A stretch of DNA of 64,000 bases from Defluviitaleaceae bacterium (GCA_009784615.1 WRBJ01000002.1:62001-126000), one strand, 5' to 3'; shown: positions 25,666 to 34,214, numbered from the stretch's first letter. Notes: generated by a model from the sequence alone, not told the origin. A program made the numbers and translations.

Positions 25666-26832
25666 ATGAATACAAATACACCACTTGCTACAAAGATTGG
25701 TATTATTGGCGGCGGTCAGCTTGGTAAGATGATGATATTGGAGGCTAAAAAGATGGGTTTTTACATCAATGTGCTTGACCCTGACCATACTTGCCCGTCA
25801 TCCAGCATTTGCGACACGCTAATTGTGGGCGGTCTTAAAGACCGTGATGCTATTTTAAAACTTGCCGAAATTTCTGATGTTATAACATATGAAATTGAAC
25901 ATATAAATGTGGATGCATTGTACGAGATTGAAAAAAGTGGAAAACCCGTGTATCCAACGCCTGCAAGCCTTGCGGTTATTCAAAACAAGCTATCGCAAAA
26001 GCGTACTTTGCTTGAAAAAGGCGTGCCTTGTCCCGATTTGATGGAGGTCAACAGCGTGAAAGATTTGCTTGAGGCTGGTGAAAAATTTGGCTATCCTATG
26101 ATGGTTAAGGCTTGTTTGGGCGGGTATGATGGCAAAGGCAATTTCTTGTTGCGCTCTGCTGACGGGGCGCAAGAGGCATTTGATGCTTTGGGTGGTAGTA
26201 AAACCCCGCTAATGGTGGAATCTTTTGTGGATTTTGAAATGGAAATTTCTGTGCTTGCTTGCCGTGGGCAAAATGGCGATATTGCTGTTTATCCAGTTGC
26301 GCAAAACGACCACAAAAACGAAGTGCTGGATTTAACACGTGTGCCTGCAAATATTTCCTCGGAAATAAGCCAAAAGGCGATGGACGTTGCTCGCAGGGTT
26401 ATGGAAATCTTTGGCGGCGTTGGTATGTTTTGCGTCGAAATGTTTGTAACAAAAGACGGCGGCATTAGCGTTAATGAAATAGCCCCAAGACCGCATAATA
26501 GTGGACATTATACTATAGAGGGATGCTCGTCAAGCCAATTTGACAATCATATACGTGCGGTGGCTGGCTTGCCGCTTGGTTGTACAAAACTGATAAAACC
26601 GACCGTGATGAAAAATATTCTAGGAGAAGAAGGCGAAAACGGCAAAGCGGTGGTAACAGGTGCCGATAAAGTGCTTGCAATTGCTGGCGCAAAACTGCAT
26701 ATTTACGGAAAAGCAGAAACGGTGCCAAAGCGCAAAATGGGTCATATAACCGTAACAGCAGACACGCTTGATGAAGCTGTAAAGCTGGCTAACCAAGCAC
26801 ATTTGGATTTGAAGATAAAAGGTGGTAAATAG
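25666..26832 (+). CDS. purK: 5-(carboxyamino)imidazole ribonucleotide synthase
   Basis: 388 aa from ATG 25666, 7 nt after AGGAGG. ATP-grasp enzyme that carboxylates AIR to N5-CAIR in purine synthesis. [12 protein letters not shown] at the N-terminus is the family mark; ATP-grasp residues appear in [19 protein letters not shown] and [19 protein letters not shown]. purE follows after 1 bp. These are the only purine genes in the window. Confidence 0.97.
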   Translation: MNTNTPLATKIGIIGGGQLGKMMILEAKKMGFYINVLDPDHTCPSSSICDTLIVGGLKDRDAILKLAEISDVITYEIEHINVDALYEIEKSGKPVYPTPASLAVIQNKLSQKRTLLEKGVPCPDLMEVNSVKDLLEAGEKFGYPMMVKACLGGYDGKGNFLLRSADGAQEAFDALGGSKTPLMVESFVDFEMEISVLACRGQNGDIAVYPVAQNDHKNEVLDLTRVPANISSEISQKAMDVARRVMEIFGGVGMFCVEMFVTKDGGISVNEIAPRPHNSGHYTIEGCSSSQFDNHIRAVAGLPLGCTKLIKPTVMKNILGEEGENGKAVVTGADKVLAIAGAKLHIYGKAETVPKRKMGHITVTADTLDEAVKLANQAHLDLKIKGGK

Positions 26833-26833
26833 T

Positions 26834-27349
26834 ATGAAAAAGGTTGCAATAATAATGGGAAGTGATTCCGACTTGCCAATAATGAGTGGTGCGGCAGATA
26901 TTTTAGGGCAATTGGGTGTGCCATATGAACTTACGGTTGTGTCGGCACACCGCACACCACAGCGTATGTTTGATTTTGCCAAAGATGCCGTAAACAATGG
27001 CTTTGGTGTTATTATAGCAGGGGCTGGCGGTGCGGCGCATTTACCAGGTATGGTAGCGTCTATTACACCGTTGCCTGTTGTTGGTGTGCCGGTAAAATCT
27101 GCTAATTTAAGCGGATGGGACAGCCTTTTATCCATTGTGCAAATGCCACCTGGCATACCTGTTGCAACGGTTGCTGTTAATGGTGCATTAAATGCTGGCT
27201 TGCTTGCGGCAAAGATTTTGGCAACGGGCGATAAGGGACTGCTTGCAAAGATAGCTGATTATGCCGCAGGGCTTGAAAAAATGGTGCTGACAAAAGCCGA
27301 AAAGCTCGAAAATATAGGGTTTGGAGAGTATTTGGATTTGATGAAGTAA
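26834..27349 (+). CDS. purE: N5-carboxyaminoimidazole ribonucleotide mutase
   Basis: 171 aa from ATG 26834, one base after the purK stop. It converts N5-CAIR to CAIR, consistent with the class I pathway and with purK beside it. Signatures: [36 protein letters not shown] and [18 protein letters not shown]. It lies just ahead of the RNase P RNA gene. Confidence 0.97.
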   Translation: MKKVAIIMGSDSDLPIMSGAADILGQLGVPYELTVVSAHRTPQRMFDFAKDAVNNGFGVIIAGAGGAAHLPGMVASITPLPVVGVPVKSANLSGWDSLLSIVQMPPGIPVATVAVNGALNAGLLAAKILATGDKGLLAKIADYAAGLEKMVLTKAEKLENIGFGEYLDLMK

Positions 27350-27360
27350 AGATAATTTTG

Positions 27361-27741
27361 ATAACGAGTAAGACGGGCAATTGCGCTAATGTTATGCATT
27401 GGTGAGGAAAGTCCGAGCTCCGCAGGGCAGGATGCCGTGTAACGCACGGCGAGGGCGACCTTAGGGATAGTGCAACAGAAATAAACCGCCCAGCACACTT
27501 ACGCCTCTTTAGGCATATAGTGTGCTGGGTAAGGTTGGAAAGGTGTGGTAAGAGCGCACCGCACCGTTGGCAACAATGGTGGCATATGTAAACCCCATCC
27601 GGTGCAAGGGAGAAAGCGCAAAGGGCTGCCCGCCCTGCTTTCGTAGTTCCGCAACAGCCACGCTGGCAACAGGTGGCGCAGATAGATGATTGCCGCACGC
27701 TATGCGTGATACAAAACTCGGCTTATAGTCTTGCTCGTTAT
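27361..27741 (+). ncRNA. rnpB: RNase P RNA
   Basis: The catalytic RNA of RNase P, which removes 5' leaders from tRNA precursors. The conserved 5' core GAGGAAAGTCCGAGCTC is at about 27400, followed by GTGCAACAGAAATAAACCGCC, and the 3' core TACAAAACTCGGCTTATAG. The ends pair as P1: ATAACGAGTAAGAC (27361-27374) with GTCTTGCTCGTTAT (27728-27741), one G-U. Length of about 381 nt fits bacterial RNase P RNA. Whether it is A or B type was not settled by folding. Confidence 0.96.
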
Positions 27742-27774
27742 TTTATTAGAATGTATTAGGCAAACTTTTTCGAT

Positions 27775-29334
27775 TTACAAACTAACAACCTCCGTTGCTA
27801 TATTTCTGCAAAATTCCGCATCGTGTTCTACAAAAACCATTGTAGGCTTTAGTGCAATAATCGCTTCACTTAATTGTTTGCGAAAATATATATCGGTGAA
27901 ATTTAACGGTTCGTCCAAAATAAGCAAATTATGTGGGGTGGCAAGTGATTTGGCAATATCAATCTTCTTGCGTTCGCCATCGCTCATAAAATGCCAAGGT
28001 CTTTGTACATAATCCACTTTTAAATCAAAAACCGTCAGCAAATACTTAAATTTTTCCATAGCATCTTTATTATTTTCCAAAGTTTCGTAATAATTTTCGC
28101 AAAATATTGGGATTTGCTTGCTATAGCTAATTTGCAAGGCTTTGTTAATATGCAAACTGCCTTGTTGCAGACCGGTTTGCCCTGTAATAATGTTTAGTAG
28201 CGTACTTTTACCCGTGCCGTTTGCTCCGCTTATTAAAACCCTATCATTAGCACTAATTTCGAACGAAAGCCCTTTAAACAAGAATTTGTCTAAATAAGCA
28301 AAGTCTAAATTTTCGACAGCAATCATAACATCACCTTTAAAAGCAATTTGCGAAAACTGCAAAGGTCTTGTTTCTTCATAATTGGTAAGCATAGTGCTTA
28401 TTTTATCAATATTTTTAGTAATATTTTTTTCGGCAGTAATGGCACTTTTCATTATACGCAAAGACCTATTTCGGTTATGTCCCGCATAAGGATATTTTTT
28501 TGTATTTGAATTATCGGACCATTTTCTGCTATTTTCTGCCGCTTTTTCAAGTTGAACCATCTTATTTTCTAGGTTTTTCTTTTGGCGTTTTTCATATTCC
28601 TCATAATTATCTTTATTTGCCTTCCAACTGGTAAAATTACCTTTTTCGATGTAGATATTAGATTTATTTATGGATAATATGTGTTTTATAGTTTTATCCA
28701 AAAACTCTATATCGTGCGAAACAATAATATAACCTTGCTTTTTTTGTAGATAACTCGCCAAATCATTCCGCCCTTTGGCGTCAAGATGATTTGTGGGTTC
28801 GTCCAACAATACAAAATCGGGATTTTTTAAAAACAAAATGATTATCATAATTTTTGTTCTCTCGCCGCCCGAAAGCGTTTCCCAATCTCTGCGCAAAATT
28901 TCGCTGTTCAGTCCCATACGATAAAATTCTTTTTCAATGTCGGCTTCAATCGTACCTCCGCCATCTTCATAATATTTTGCTAATTTCTCAATATACAGTG
29001 GGTCGCTTGTTTGCTCATTTTTTTCATAATGTTTTATGGCATCCTCTGCGCTTTTAAATTTGCCCACATTTTCTTTAATAAAATCTGCAACATTCTCGTA
29101 TGTTCTATTTATGTCATATGGAAAAAGCTCCGTACTTACGCTAGAAGCGATTTGCCCGCCAGTGGGTTTTAATATGCCGTGTAGTAATTTTAATAATGTT
29201 GTTTTTCCTCTTGCGTTTCTGCCTATAAGCCCCAGTTTCCAAGATGCGTCAATCTCAAGATTTACATTATCAAAAAGTGGTGAATAGTAATCGCTATAAG
29301 CAAAGGTAAGATTGTGCAATATAAATTTACTCAT
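27775..29334 (-). CDS. ABC-F ribosomal protection protein, Lsa-like
   Basis: 519 aa from ATG 29334 behind GGAGG; upstream in-frame codons lie in the terminator region. It has two ABC ATPase domains and no membrane segments. First domain: GRNARGKTT Walker A (Ala replaces the usual middle Gly), LSGGERTK signature, LLDEPTNHLD Walker B. Second: SGANGTGKST, MSDGERKK, LILDEPLNFTD. The long linker between them is the arm that reaches the peptidyl-transferase centre. The N-terminus (FILHNLTFAY..LFDNVNLEID..WKLGLIGRN) is most like Lsa/Eat proteins, which displace lincosamides, streptogramin A and pleuromutilins; the actual drug range is unknown. Preceded by an attenuator-like leader. Confidence 0.9.
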   Translation of the reverse strand: MSKFILHNLTFAYSDYYSPLFDNVNLEIDASWKLGLIGRNARGKTTLLKLLHGILKPTGGQIASSVSTELFPYDINRTYENVADFIKENVGKFKSAEDAIKHYEKNEQTSDPLYIEKLAKYYEDGGGTIEADIEKEFYRMGLNSEILRRDWETLSGGERTKIMIIILFLKNPDFVLLDEPTNHLDAKGRNDLASYLQKKQGYIIVSHDIEFLDKTIKHILSINKSNIYIEKGNFTSWKANKDNYEEYEKRQKKNLENKMVQLEKAAENSRKWSDNSNTKKYPYAGHNRNRSLRIMKSAITAEKNITKNIDKISTMLTNYEETRPLQFSQIAFKGDVMIAVENLDFAYLDKFLFKGLSFEISANDRVLISGANGTGKSTLLNIITGQTGLQQGSLHINKALQISYSKQIPIFCENYYETLENNKDAMEKFKYLLTVFDLKVDYVQRPWHFMSDGERKKIDIAKSLATPHNLLILDEPLNFTDIYFRKQLSEAIIALKPTMVFVEHDAEFCRNIATEVVSL

Positions 29335-29357
29335 TTTATTCCTCCATTTCTGCAATC

Positions 29358-29385
29358 AAAAAGGACACAACCCAAAGTCGTGCCC
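29358..29385 (-). terminator. leader terminator in front of the ABC-F gene
   Basis: On the - strand GGGCACGAC, a 5-nt loop, GTTGTGTCC (nine pairs, two G-U), then TTTTTG. It ends 24 nt upstream of the start codon, so transcription must read through it to express the ABC-F gene. Confidence 0.85.
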
Positions 29386-29407
29386 ATAATAAATTATTCA
29401 CGTCAAG

Positions 29408-29435
29408 TTGTTATTTCGACGCAACAAAATAACAA
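29408..29435 (-). other. stem-loop in the ABC-F leader
   Basis: On the - strand TTGTTATTT and AAATAACAA form a perfect 9-bp stem around a 10-nt loop, between the leader peptide and the terminator. It could be part of an anti-terminator switch; the alternative pairing was not established by hand. Confidence 0.5.
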
Positions 29436-29462
29436 TATATCTTGTGCGCCATATTCAGTTAG

Positions 29463-29492
29463 CTACGCAACCACACTGATTCTGTCAAACAT
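29463..29492 (-). CDS. nine-residue leader peptide of the ABC-F gene
   Basis: ATG at 29492 behind AAAGGAG with 9-nt spacing encodes MFDRISVVA and a TAG stop. It lies between the promoter and the leader terminator. In VmlR, Lsa and Vga-type systems, a drug-stalled ribosome on such a peptide shifts the leader fold and permits read-through. The role here is inferred from position and the good ribosome site. Confidence 0.65.
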   Translation of the reverse strand: MFDRISVVA

Positions 29493-29524
29493 ACCTAAAT
29501 TCTCCTTTCAAAACCACTACAAAG

Positions 29525-29553
29525 AGTCTATCACAAAATAACTAGCATTGCAA
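29525..29553 (-). promoter_or_regulatory. promoter of the ABC-F leader
   Basis: On the - strand TTGCAA (29553-29548), 17-bp spacer, TAGACT (29530-29525). Start expected near 29518, giving a leader of ~184 nt with peptide, stem-loop and terminator. TTGCAA is also the -35 of the selenium-cluster promoters and of aroQ. Confidence 0.6.
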
Positions 29554-29606
29554 GTTTTTTATTTTATTTCACTATTGTTGCCTATTAAATTGAGAATGGC
29601 ACAGAT

Positions 29607-30557
29607 TTAACTCTTTTCAAAAAGCAACGAAATTAGCGGAACGGTGGCTAGGCATAACAGGTCGCTTGCCACGGTTAGCTTTAGGGCGATGCCTGTGTCG
29701 GCTTTGTGTTGCTCTGTGAAGATGATTGTGATGGTTGCCACGGGCATTGCGCCCAGCGTGATGATTGCGCCCAGTTGTATAGGGTCTGTGATGAAGTTGC
29801 GGATGATGAAGTAGGCAACGAGAGGTATGGCGACTAGACGCAGGATGACGAGCGGGTAAATGCGCCAATCTGCAAAGAGTTTTGCAATGCCGAAGGCGGA
29901 TATGTATTTTGAAAGGAGCGAACCCATTAGAAGCATTGCAAGCGGCGTTGTAACAGCGGCGAACATCGAAATGGCATTTTGAAGCGGGGCGGGTATTGGT
30001 AAATTCATCACGAAAAAAATAATACCAATATACATAGCTACAAGGGCGGGCGATAATAAAATTTGCTTTGTAGAGGCGGCTTTTGGTTGCTCGTTTTCGA
30101 CAGAAGATTTAATAAGATATGCCCCAAACGTAAAAACAAGTATGTTAAACGCCATTGCTGACATAGATGCGTGTATCATTACATTATCGCCAAAAACCGA
30201 TTGCACTATTGGAAAGCCTATGTATACGACATTTGGAAACATAAGCGAAAATTGCCAAATGCGTTTCTCGGCTTGGGTTGCTTTTACAAGTTTTGCAAAA
30301 ATGCTTGCGGCTGAATATCCTAGAAAGTATATAATCGTCATAATGCCCAGCGTTATAAGACTTTCGAGCAATAGCTCGCGTGAAAATGAGCGCATTGTTA
30401 TGGAAGCAAAGACCGTGGCGGGTAATGTGAATTTTACCAAAAGCGTTGCCATTGCGTCGTTTGCGTTGTCGGATAAAAAGCCGAGCTTGCGCCCGACGAA
30501 GCCTATAAATACACAGACCACAAGGGTTGACATACTGCCTAAAAATACATTAAACAT
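29607..30557 (-). CDS. AEC-family (auxin efflux carrier-like) transporter
   Basis: 316 aa from ATG 30557 (MFNVFLGSMSTLVVCVFIG) with GAGGTG upstream. About ten hydrophobic segments, a central polar loop (KSSVENEQPKAASTKQ), and the family pattern with FTLPATVFASIT in the first half and LGAMPVATITIIFTEQH in the second. AEC proteins export organic acids or amino acids; the substrate is unknown. It overlaps the LysR gene by 8 bp, so it belongs to the desulfurase-LysR operon. Confidence 0.88.
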   Translation of the reverse strand: MFNVFLGSMSTLVVCVFIGFVGRKLGFLSDNANDAMATLLVKFTLPATVFASITMRSFSRELLLESLITLGIMTIIYFLGYSAASIFAKLVKATQAEKRIWQFSLMFPNVVYIGFPIVQSVFGDNVMIHASMSAMAFNILVFTFGAYLIKSSVENEQPKAASTKQILLSPALVAMYIGIIFFVMNLPIPAPLQNAISMFAAVTTPLAMLLMGSLLSKYISAFGIAKLFADWRIYPLVILRLVAIPLVAYFIIRNFITDPIQLGAIITLGAMPVATITIIFTEQHKADTGIALKLTVASDLLCLATVPLISLLFEKS

Positions 30558-31458
30558 CTGCAACACCTCTATTTTTTGATACAAAACTTGTTAAAAGATT
30601 TGTTAAATGTGATGGCGCAAAGCCTTTTTTTAATACATAGTAAAATTTGCGTTGTGGTAGCTCGCACGACAGTTTTACCTGCGTTACAAGCCTTTTGTCA
30701 ACATAGGTTTTTGCCGCAAATTTGGACACAATAGCGACACCAAGACCATTAATGACGGCATTTATAATACTTTGTGTATTATCAAAATGCGAAACAATAT
30801 TAATTTTTTCACTATTGATTTTATTGATATTGATAAAATTTTCATACTCACTTTTTGTGCCAGAACCCGTTTCACGCCCGATAAATGGGTGGCTGTACAA
30901 AATTTCTGCAAGACTGTAAATCTTCGGTGCGTAAATTTCGCCCCCAATAGGTGCAATTAACACCATTTCTTCTGTTGCAAATTCGTTAAAATCGCATTTT
31001 TCGTTATCTATAATTCCGCCGCAAAAACCAATTTCAGCATCACCAGCCGCAATGCCGCTTACAACACGCATTGTATCGGCTTGCCTTACATTAAAGATAA
31101 TTTTGAGATAAATTGCACGAAAATCTGCAATAATTTGTGGCAATAGATATTGCGAAGGAACGCTGGACGCTAGAACATTGATTTTGTCACTGAAATTGCC
31201 CTCGATACTGCGAATTTGTGCCATTGCATTTTCCTTTAAGGCGAGCAATTGTTTCGCACTTTCAAGAAACAATTTGCCAGCGTGGGTTAGCGCAACCTCT
31301 TTTGTAGAGCGGTTTAACAGCGGTTGACCTAATTCTTTCTCAAGCGCAGATATGTAAAGGCTAACTGATGGCTGTGAAAGAAAAATAGCATCTGCCGCCT
31401 TTGAAAAACTGCGCAATTCTGACACTTTTGCAAATGCTTCTAATTGTCTAAAATCCAT
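30550..31458 (-). CDS. LysR-family transcriptional regulator
   Basis: 302 aa. N-terminal winged helix (MDFRQLEAFAKVSELRSFSKAADAIFLSQPSVS), then a periplasmic-binding-like effector domain. Context (cysteine desulfurase-like gene upstream; YedE, TusA-like and DUF3343 genes divergent) matches the LysR regulators associated with selenium metabolism clusters. It overlaps the desulfurase gene by 19 bp and the AEC gene by 8 bp. It may act on the shared divergent promoter region at 32623-32674. The effector is unknown. Confidence 0.88.
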   Translation of the reverse strand: MDFRQLEAFAKVSELRSFSKAADAIFLSQPSVSLYISALEKELGQPLLNRSTKEVALTHAGKLFLESAKQLLALKENAMAQIRSIEGNFSDKINVLASSVPSQYLLPQIIADFRAIYLKIIFNVRQADTMRVVSGIAAGDAEIGFCGGIIDNEKCDFNEFATEEMVLIAPIGGEIYAPKIYSLAEILYSHPFIGRETGSGTKSEYENFININKINSEKINIVSHFDNTQSIINAVINGLGVAIVSKFAAKTYVDKRLVTQVKLSCELPQRKFYYVLKKGFAPSHLTNLLTSFVSKNRGVADV

Positions 31459-32588
31459 TTTATACTCCTTGTTATATAATCAATATCGTCTATTGTGTTA
31501 AAATATCCGAATGAGAAGCGCACAGTACCATTTGGATATGTACCCAAAGTTTTATGTGCGGCAGGTGAACAGTGCAAGCCACAACGTGTCATTATACCGA
31601 AACGCTCGTCTAAAATGGCGGAAATTTCTGCATTGTCGTGGTTTTTAAAATCTAATGAGACTGTGGCGGTTCTGCCAACTGTACTTTTTTTGCCGATACT
31701 ATTAACGCCGTCGAAGCCACTAATTTGTGTAAGGAAACGCTGTGTAAGCTCCATTTCTTTGGCAAAAATCTTGTCAATGCCTATGCGGTTAATATAACCC
31801 AATGCTTCACGTAATCCGATAATTGCGGGGGTATTTGGTGTCCCGGCCTCAAATTTATCAGGCATTTTTGTGGGGTGAGCATAATTATGCGAGCCGCTTC
31901 CTGTGCCGCCTGTGATTATGGGGTTAATAAGTGCCGCAAAATCGCTTTTTATTAACATTCCACCAAGACCAGGCGATGATAAAAGCCCTTTGTGTGCCGT
32001 AAAACACAGTGCGTCAATATCTTCTTTCATACTAATGCGTACAGAACCTGCTGTTTGTGCAGCATCTAATATAAATTTGATACCGTGGGTTTTACAAATT
32101 TGGGACACTTCCTGTATAGGTAAAATTGTGCCGCAAACATTGGAAGCGTGCGTCATTACAACCGCCTTGGTTTCGGGTTCTATCAGTTTTTTAACATCTT
32201 TTGGGTCAAGCGTACCTTCGCTATCGCACTGCGCAATGTCTATTTTTACGCCGTTTTTTGCCAAATCGTGCAGTGGGCGCATTAATCCGTTGTGTTCCAT
32301 TGACGTGGTTATTATATGGTCGCCACGCCCCAAAAATCCACGTAAAATCATATTTAACGAATATGTAACGCTGGGTGTAAATACAGCATTGCGTGGCGTG
32401 TCAAAACCAAAAAAATCGCATAACATCTGCCTTGTTTCTGCCACGGTTGTTGCCACGTCATAAGCTGCTGCATAACCACCACGGTTGATGTTAGCGGGCG
32501 AACAATCTAAAAATGCTTTTATAGCATCCGATACGCTCGGTGCCTTAGGAAATGACGTTGTGGCGTTATCTACATATATTTTTCTCAT
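31440..32588 (-). CDS. cysteine desulfurase-like PLP enzyme (class V aminotransferase)
   Basis: 382 aa from ATG 32588 (MRKIYVDNATTSFPKAP) behind AGAGGTGG; upstream in-frame codons lie in the promoter. PLP-binding lysine in CFTAHKGLLSSPGLG; the C-terminal TRCGLHCSPAAHKTLGT segment holds the expected active-site cysteine. The sequence fits the cysteine-desulfurase-family group found next to selenium and molybdenum-hydroxylase genes rather than IscS/NifS of Fe-S assembly. It would release sulfur or selenium from cysteine or selenocysteine; which is not decidable here. First gene of a three-gene - strand operon. Confidence 0.9.
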   Translation of the reverse strand: MRKIYVDNATTSFPKAPSVSDAIKAFLDCSPANINRGGYAAAYDVATTVAETRQMLCDFFGFDTPRNAVFTPSVTYSLNMILRGFLGRGDHIITTSMEHNGLMRPLHDLAKNGVKIDIAQCDSEGTLDPKDVKKLIEPETKAVVMTHASNVCGTILPIQEVSQICKTHGIKFILDAAQTAGSVRISMKEDIDALCFTAHKGLLSSPGLGGMLIKSDFAALINPIITGGTGSGSHNYAHPTKMPDKFEAGTPNTPAIIGLREALGYINRIGIDKIFAKEMELTQRFLTQISGFDGVNSIGKKSTVGRTATVSLDFKNHDNAEISAILDERFGIMTRCGLHCSPAAHKTLGTYPNGTVRFSFGYFNTIDDIDYITRSIKWILDN

Positions 32589-32622
32589 AGCCACCTCTTT
32601 ATTAAAATTTTTAATTAATCTC

Positions 32623-32651
32623 ATTATACATATTAATTAAAAATATTGCAA
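32623..32651 (-). promoter_or_regulatory. promoter of the desulfurase-LysR-AEC operon (shares its -35)
   Basis: On the - strand TTGCAA (32651-32646), 17 bp, TATAAT (32628-32623). The -35 hexamer is a palindrome and is also the -35 of the + strand promoter. The spacer is very AT-rich (TATTTTTAATTAATATG). Confidence 0.8.
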
Positions 32652-32674
32652 GTGCTTTGTTTTCAAAGTATAAT
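32646..32674 (+). promoter_or_regulatory. promoter of the yedE operon (shares its -35)
   Basis: TTGCAA (32646-32651), 17 bp, TATAAT (32669-32674). Same -35 box as the divergent promoter, so both cannot be bound at once. Start expected near 32681; ribosome site TAGGAGG at 32694-32700. Confidence 0.8.
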
Positions 32675-32706
32675 GTGAATATAATCACGGTCTTAGGAGG
32701 ATATTT

Positions 32707-33768
32707 ATGTTAAAAAAACTTAAACTGCCTTTGGTTGGTGTGTTTTTGGGGCTTGTGTCGCTTGCGTTGGTAGCGCACGGCAACCCGGGCAATATGGGCT
32801 TTTGTATCGCCTGTTTTTTGCGTGATACATCAGGCGCACTTGGCTTACATAACGGACCCAGCTATGCGCGACCAGAGGTAATAGGGCTTATTTTAGGTGC
32901 AATGATTGTGTCTTTGATAACAAAAGAATTTTCGCCAAAAGGCGGCTCTGCACCCATTACACGCTTTGTGCTTGGTGCTTGTGTTATGGTCGGTGCGTTG
33001 GTGTTTTTGGGTTGTCCAACACGTATGGTTATACGTATGGCGGGCGGCGACCTTAATGCGCTTGTGGGCTTGCCGGGTTTTGTCGGCGGCATATTGGCGG
33101 GTATGTTTTTCCTTAACAAAGGTTTTACGCTTAAACGTACACAAAAAGTGGCTAAAACAGATGGTTTTGCGTTGCCCGTCATAGCTGTGTTGCTTTTGTT
33201 AGGTTTGCTTTTTGTTCCAGCTTTGCTTAGCACGTCAGAAACAGGACCGGGTTCAATGCACGCTCCATTATGGATTGCGCTTGCAATTGGCTTGGTTGTA
33301 GGCGGCGTGGGCTTTATCAGCCGTATGTGTTTTGTAGGCGGCATACGTGATAGTATTATGTTTAAAAACTTTTCGATGTTATCTGCATTTGTTGCCTTGC
33401 TTGTTGTTATGATAATTGGTAATTTGATTATGGGCAATTTTAATTTGGGCTTTGAAGGGCAACCTGTTGCGCATAATGATGGTTTGTGGAACTTTTTGGG
33501 GCTTGGCTTGGTTGGTTTTGGCTCTGTTTTGCTTGGTGGTTGCCCGTTTAGGCAGGTTGTGCTTGCAGGTAGCGGAAATACAGATTCTGTTGCGGCTGTT
33601 TTTGGTATGACCTTTGGTGCGGCTTTGGCACATAACTTCAGCCTTGCGTCATCGTCTGCGGGTGTAAGCGAAAATGGCCCTTGGGGCTTTGCAATTGCCG
33701 CAGTTATTGCAGTTGCCATAGCTGTATACAATACATTTTTTAACAAGAAAGGAAGTGCAAATGCATGA
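32707..33768 (+). CDS. yedE: YedE/YeeE-family membrane transporter (selenium-type)
   Basis: 353 aa, about ten membrane segments in two repeats. Each repeat has the conserved Cys-containing motif: FLGCPTRMVIRMAGGD in the first and LGGCPFRQVVLAGSGN in the second; further cysteines occur in GFCIACFLRDTSG and ISRMCFVGG. YeeE/YedE proteins move thiosulfate-like sulfur species; those with a TusA-like and DUF3343 partner are annotated as putative selenium transporters. Its stop overlaps the next start (ATGA). The 3' neighbours and divergent desulfurase support sulfur or selenium traffic. Confidence 0.9.
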   Translation: MLKKLKLPLVGVFLGLVSLALVAHGNPGNMGFCIACFLRDTSGALGLHNGPSYARPEVIGLILGAMIVSLITKEFSPKGGSAPITRFVLGACVMVGALVFLGCPTRMVIRMAGGDLNALVGLPGFVGGILAGMFFLNKGFTLKRTQKVAKTDGFALPVIAVLLLLGLLFVPALLSTSETGPGSMHAPLWIALAIGLVVGGVGFISRMCFVGGIRDSIMFKNFSMLSAFVALLVVMIIGNLIMGNFNLGFEGQPVAHNDGLWNFLGLGLVGFGSVLLGGCPFRQVVLAGSGNTDSVAAVFGMTFGAALAHNFSLASSSAGVSENGPWGFAIAAVIAVAIAVYNTFFNKKGSANA

Positions 33769-33974
33769 AAACGATAGACGCAAGGGGCTTTTCTTGCCCA
33801 GAGCCGCTTTTAATGCTTAAAAATGGGCTAAAATCTGACGAAGACATACTTTTGATGACGGATAGTAAAAATGCCACACAAAATTGTGAAGATTTTGCGA
33901 AAAAGAAAGGCTTTTCTGTGGATGTAACGCAAACAGAAGGCGATTATCATTTGCAGATTAGGAAGGCAAAATGA
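33765..33974 (+). CDS. TusA/YedF-like sulfur-carrier protein
   Basis: 69 aa. The N-terminal motif RGFSCPEPLLMLKNGL has the CPxP cysteine used by TusA to carry persulfide (or selenide). It has only the TusA domain; the longer YedF of complete selenium clusters has a second domain that is absent here. Overlaps yedE and the DUF3343 gene by 4 bp on each side. Confidence 0.9.
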   Translation: MKTIDARGFSCPEPLLMLKNGLKSDEDILLMTDSKNATQNCEDFAKKKGFSVDVTQTEGDYHLQIRKAK

Positions 33975-34201
33975 AGTATATAGCCACGTTTTATAGCCAA
34001 TATGACGCAATAGTATTTTTAAAGGTATTAAAAGACAAAAATATCAATGCAAAAGCAATGCCAACACCCCGCAAGCTATCTGCTTCTTGCGGGATTTGTG
34101 TGGTGTTTGACAACCAGCCCAATTCGGATTATAATGATTATGAGGTGGATGCCGTTTATATCGAAGAAAACGGCAAATACACCGCAATTTTTCAAAACTA
34201 A
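33971..34201 (+). CDS. DUF3343-family small protein
   Basis: 76 aa. The pattern YIATFYSQYDAIVFLKVLKDKNI followed by PTPRKLSASCGICVVF matches DUF3343, a small putative Se/S-binding protein usually encoded beside YedE, YedF or a cysteine desulfurase. The conserved Cys pair in ASCGIC may bind sulfur or selenium. Overlaps the TusA-like gene by 4 bp; the response regulator starts 13 bp later, so read-through is likely. Confidence 0.82.
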   Translation: MKYIATFYSQYDAIVFLKVLKDKNINAKAMPTPRKLSASCGICVVFDNQPNSDYNDYEVDAVYIEENGKYTAIFQN

Positions 34202-34214
34202 TTGGTGGTGTGTT

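Noticed and set aside
29401-29435. Second promoter in the ABC-F leader (TTGACG followed by TATTAT on the - strand)
   Set aside because: Spacing between the boxes is only about nine bases.
32862-33746. 294-codon open frame on the - strand opposite yedE
   Set aside because: Composition (Pro, Thr, Lys rich) is that of the reverse complement of a membrane protein gene; yedE is unmistakable on the + strand.
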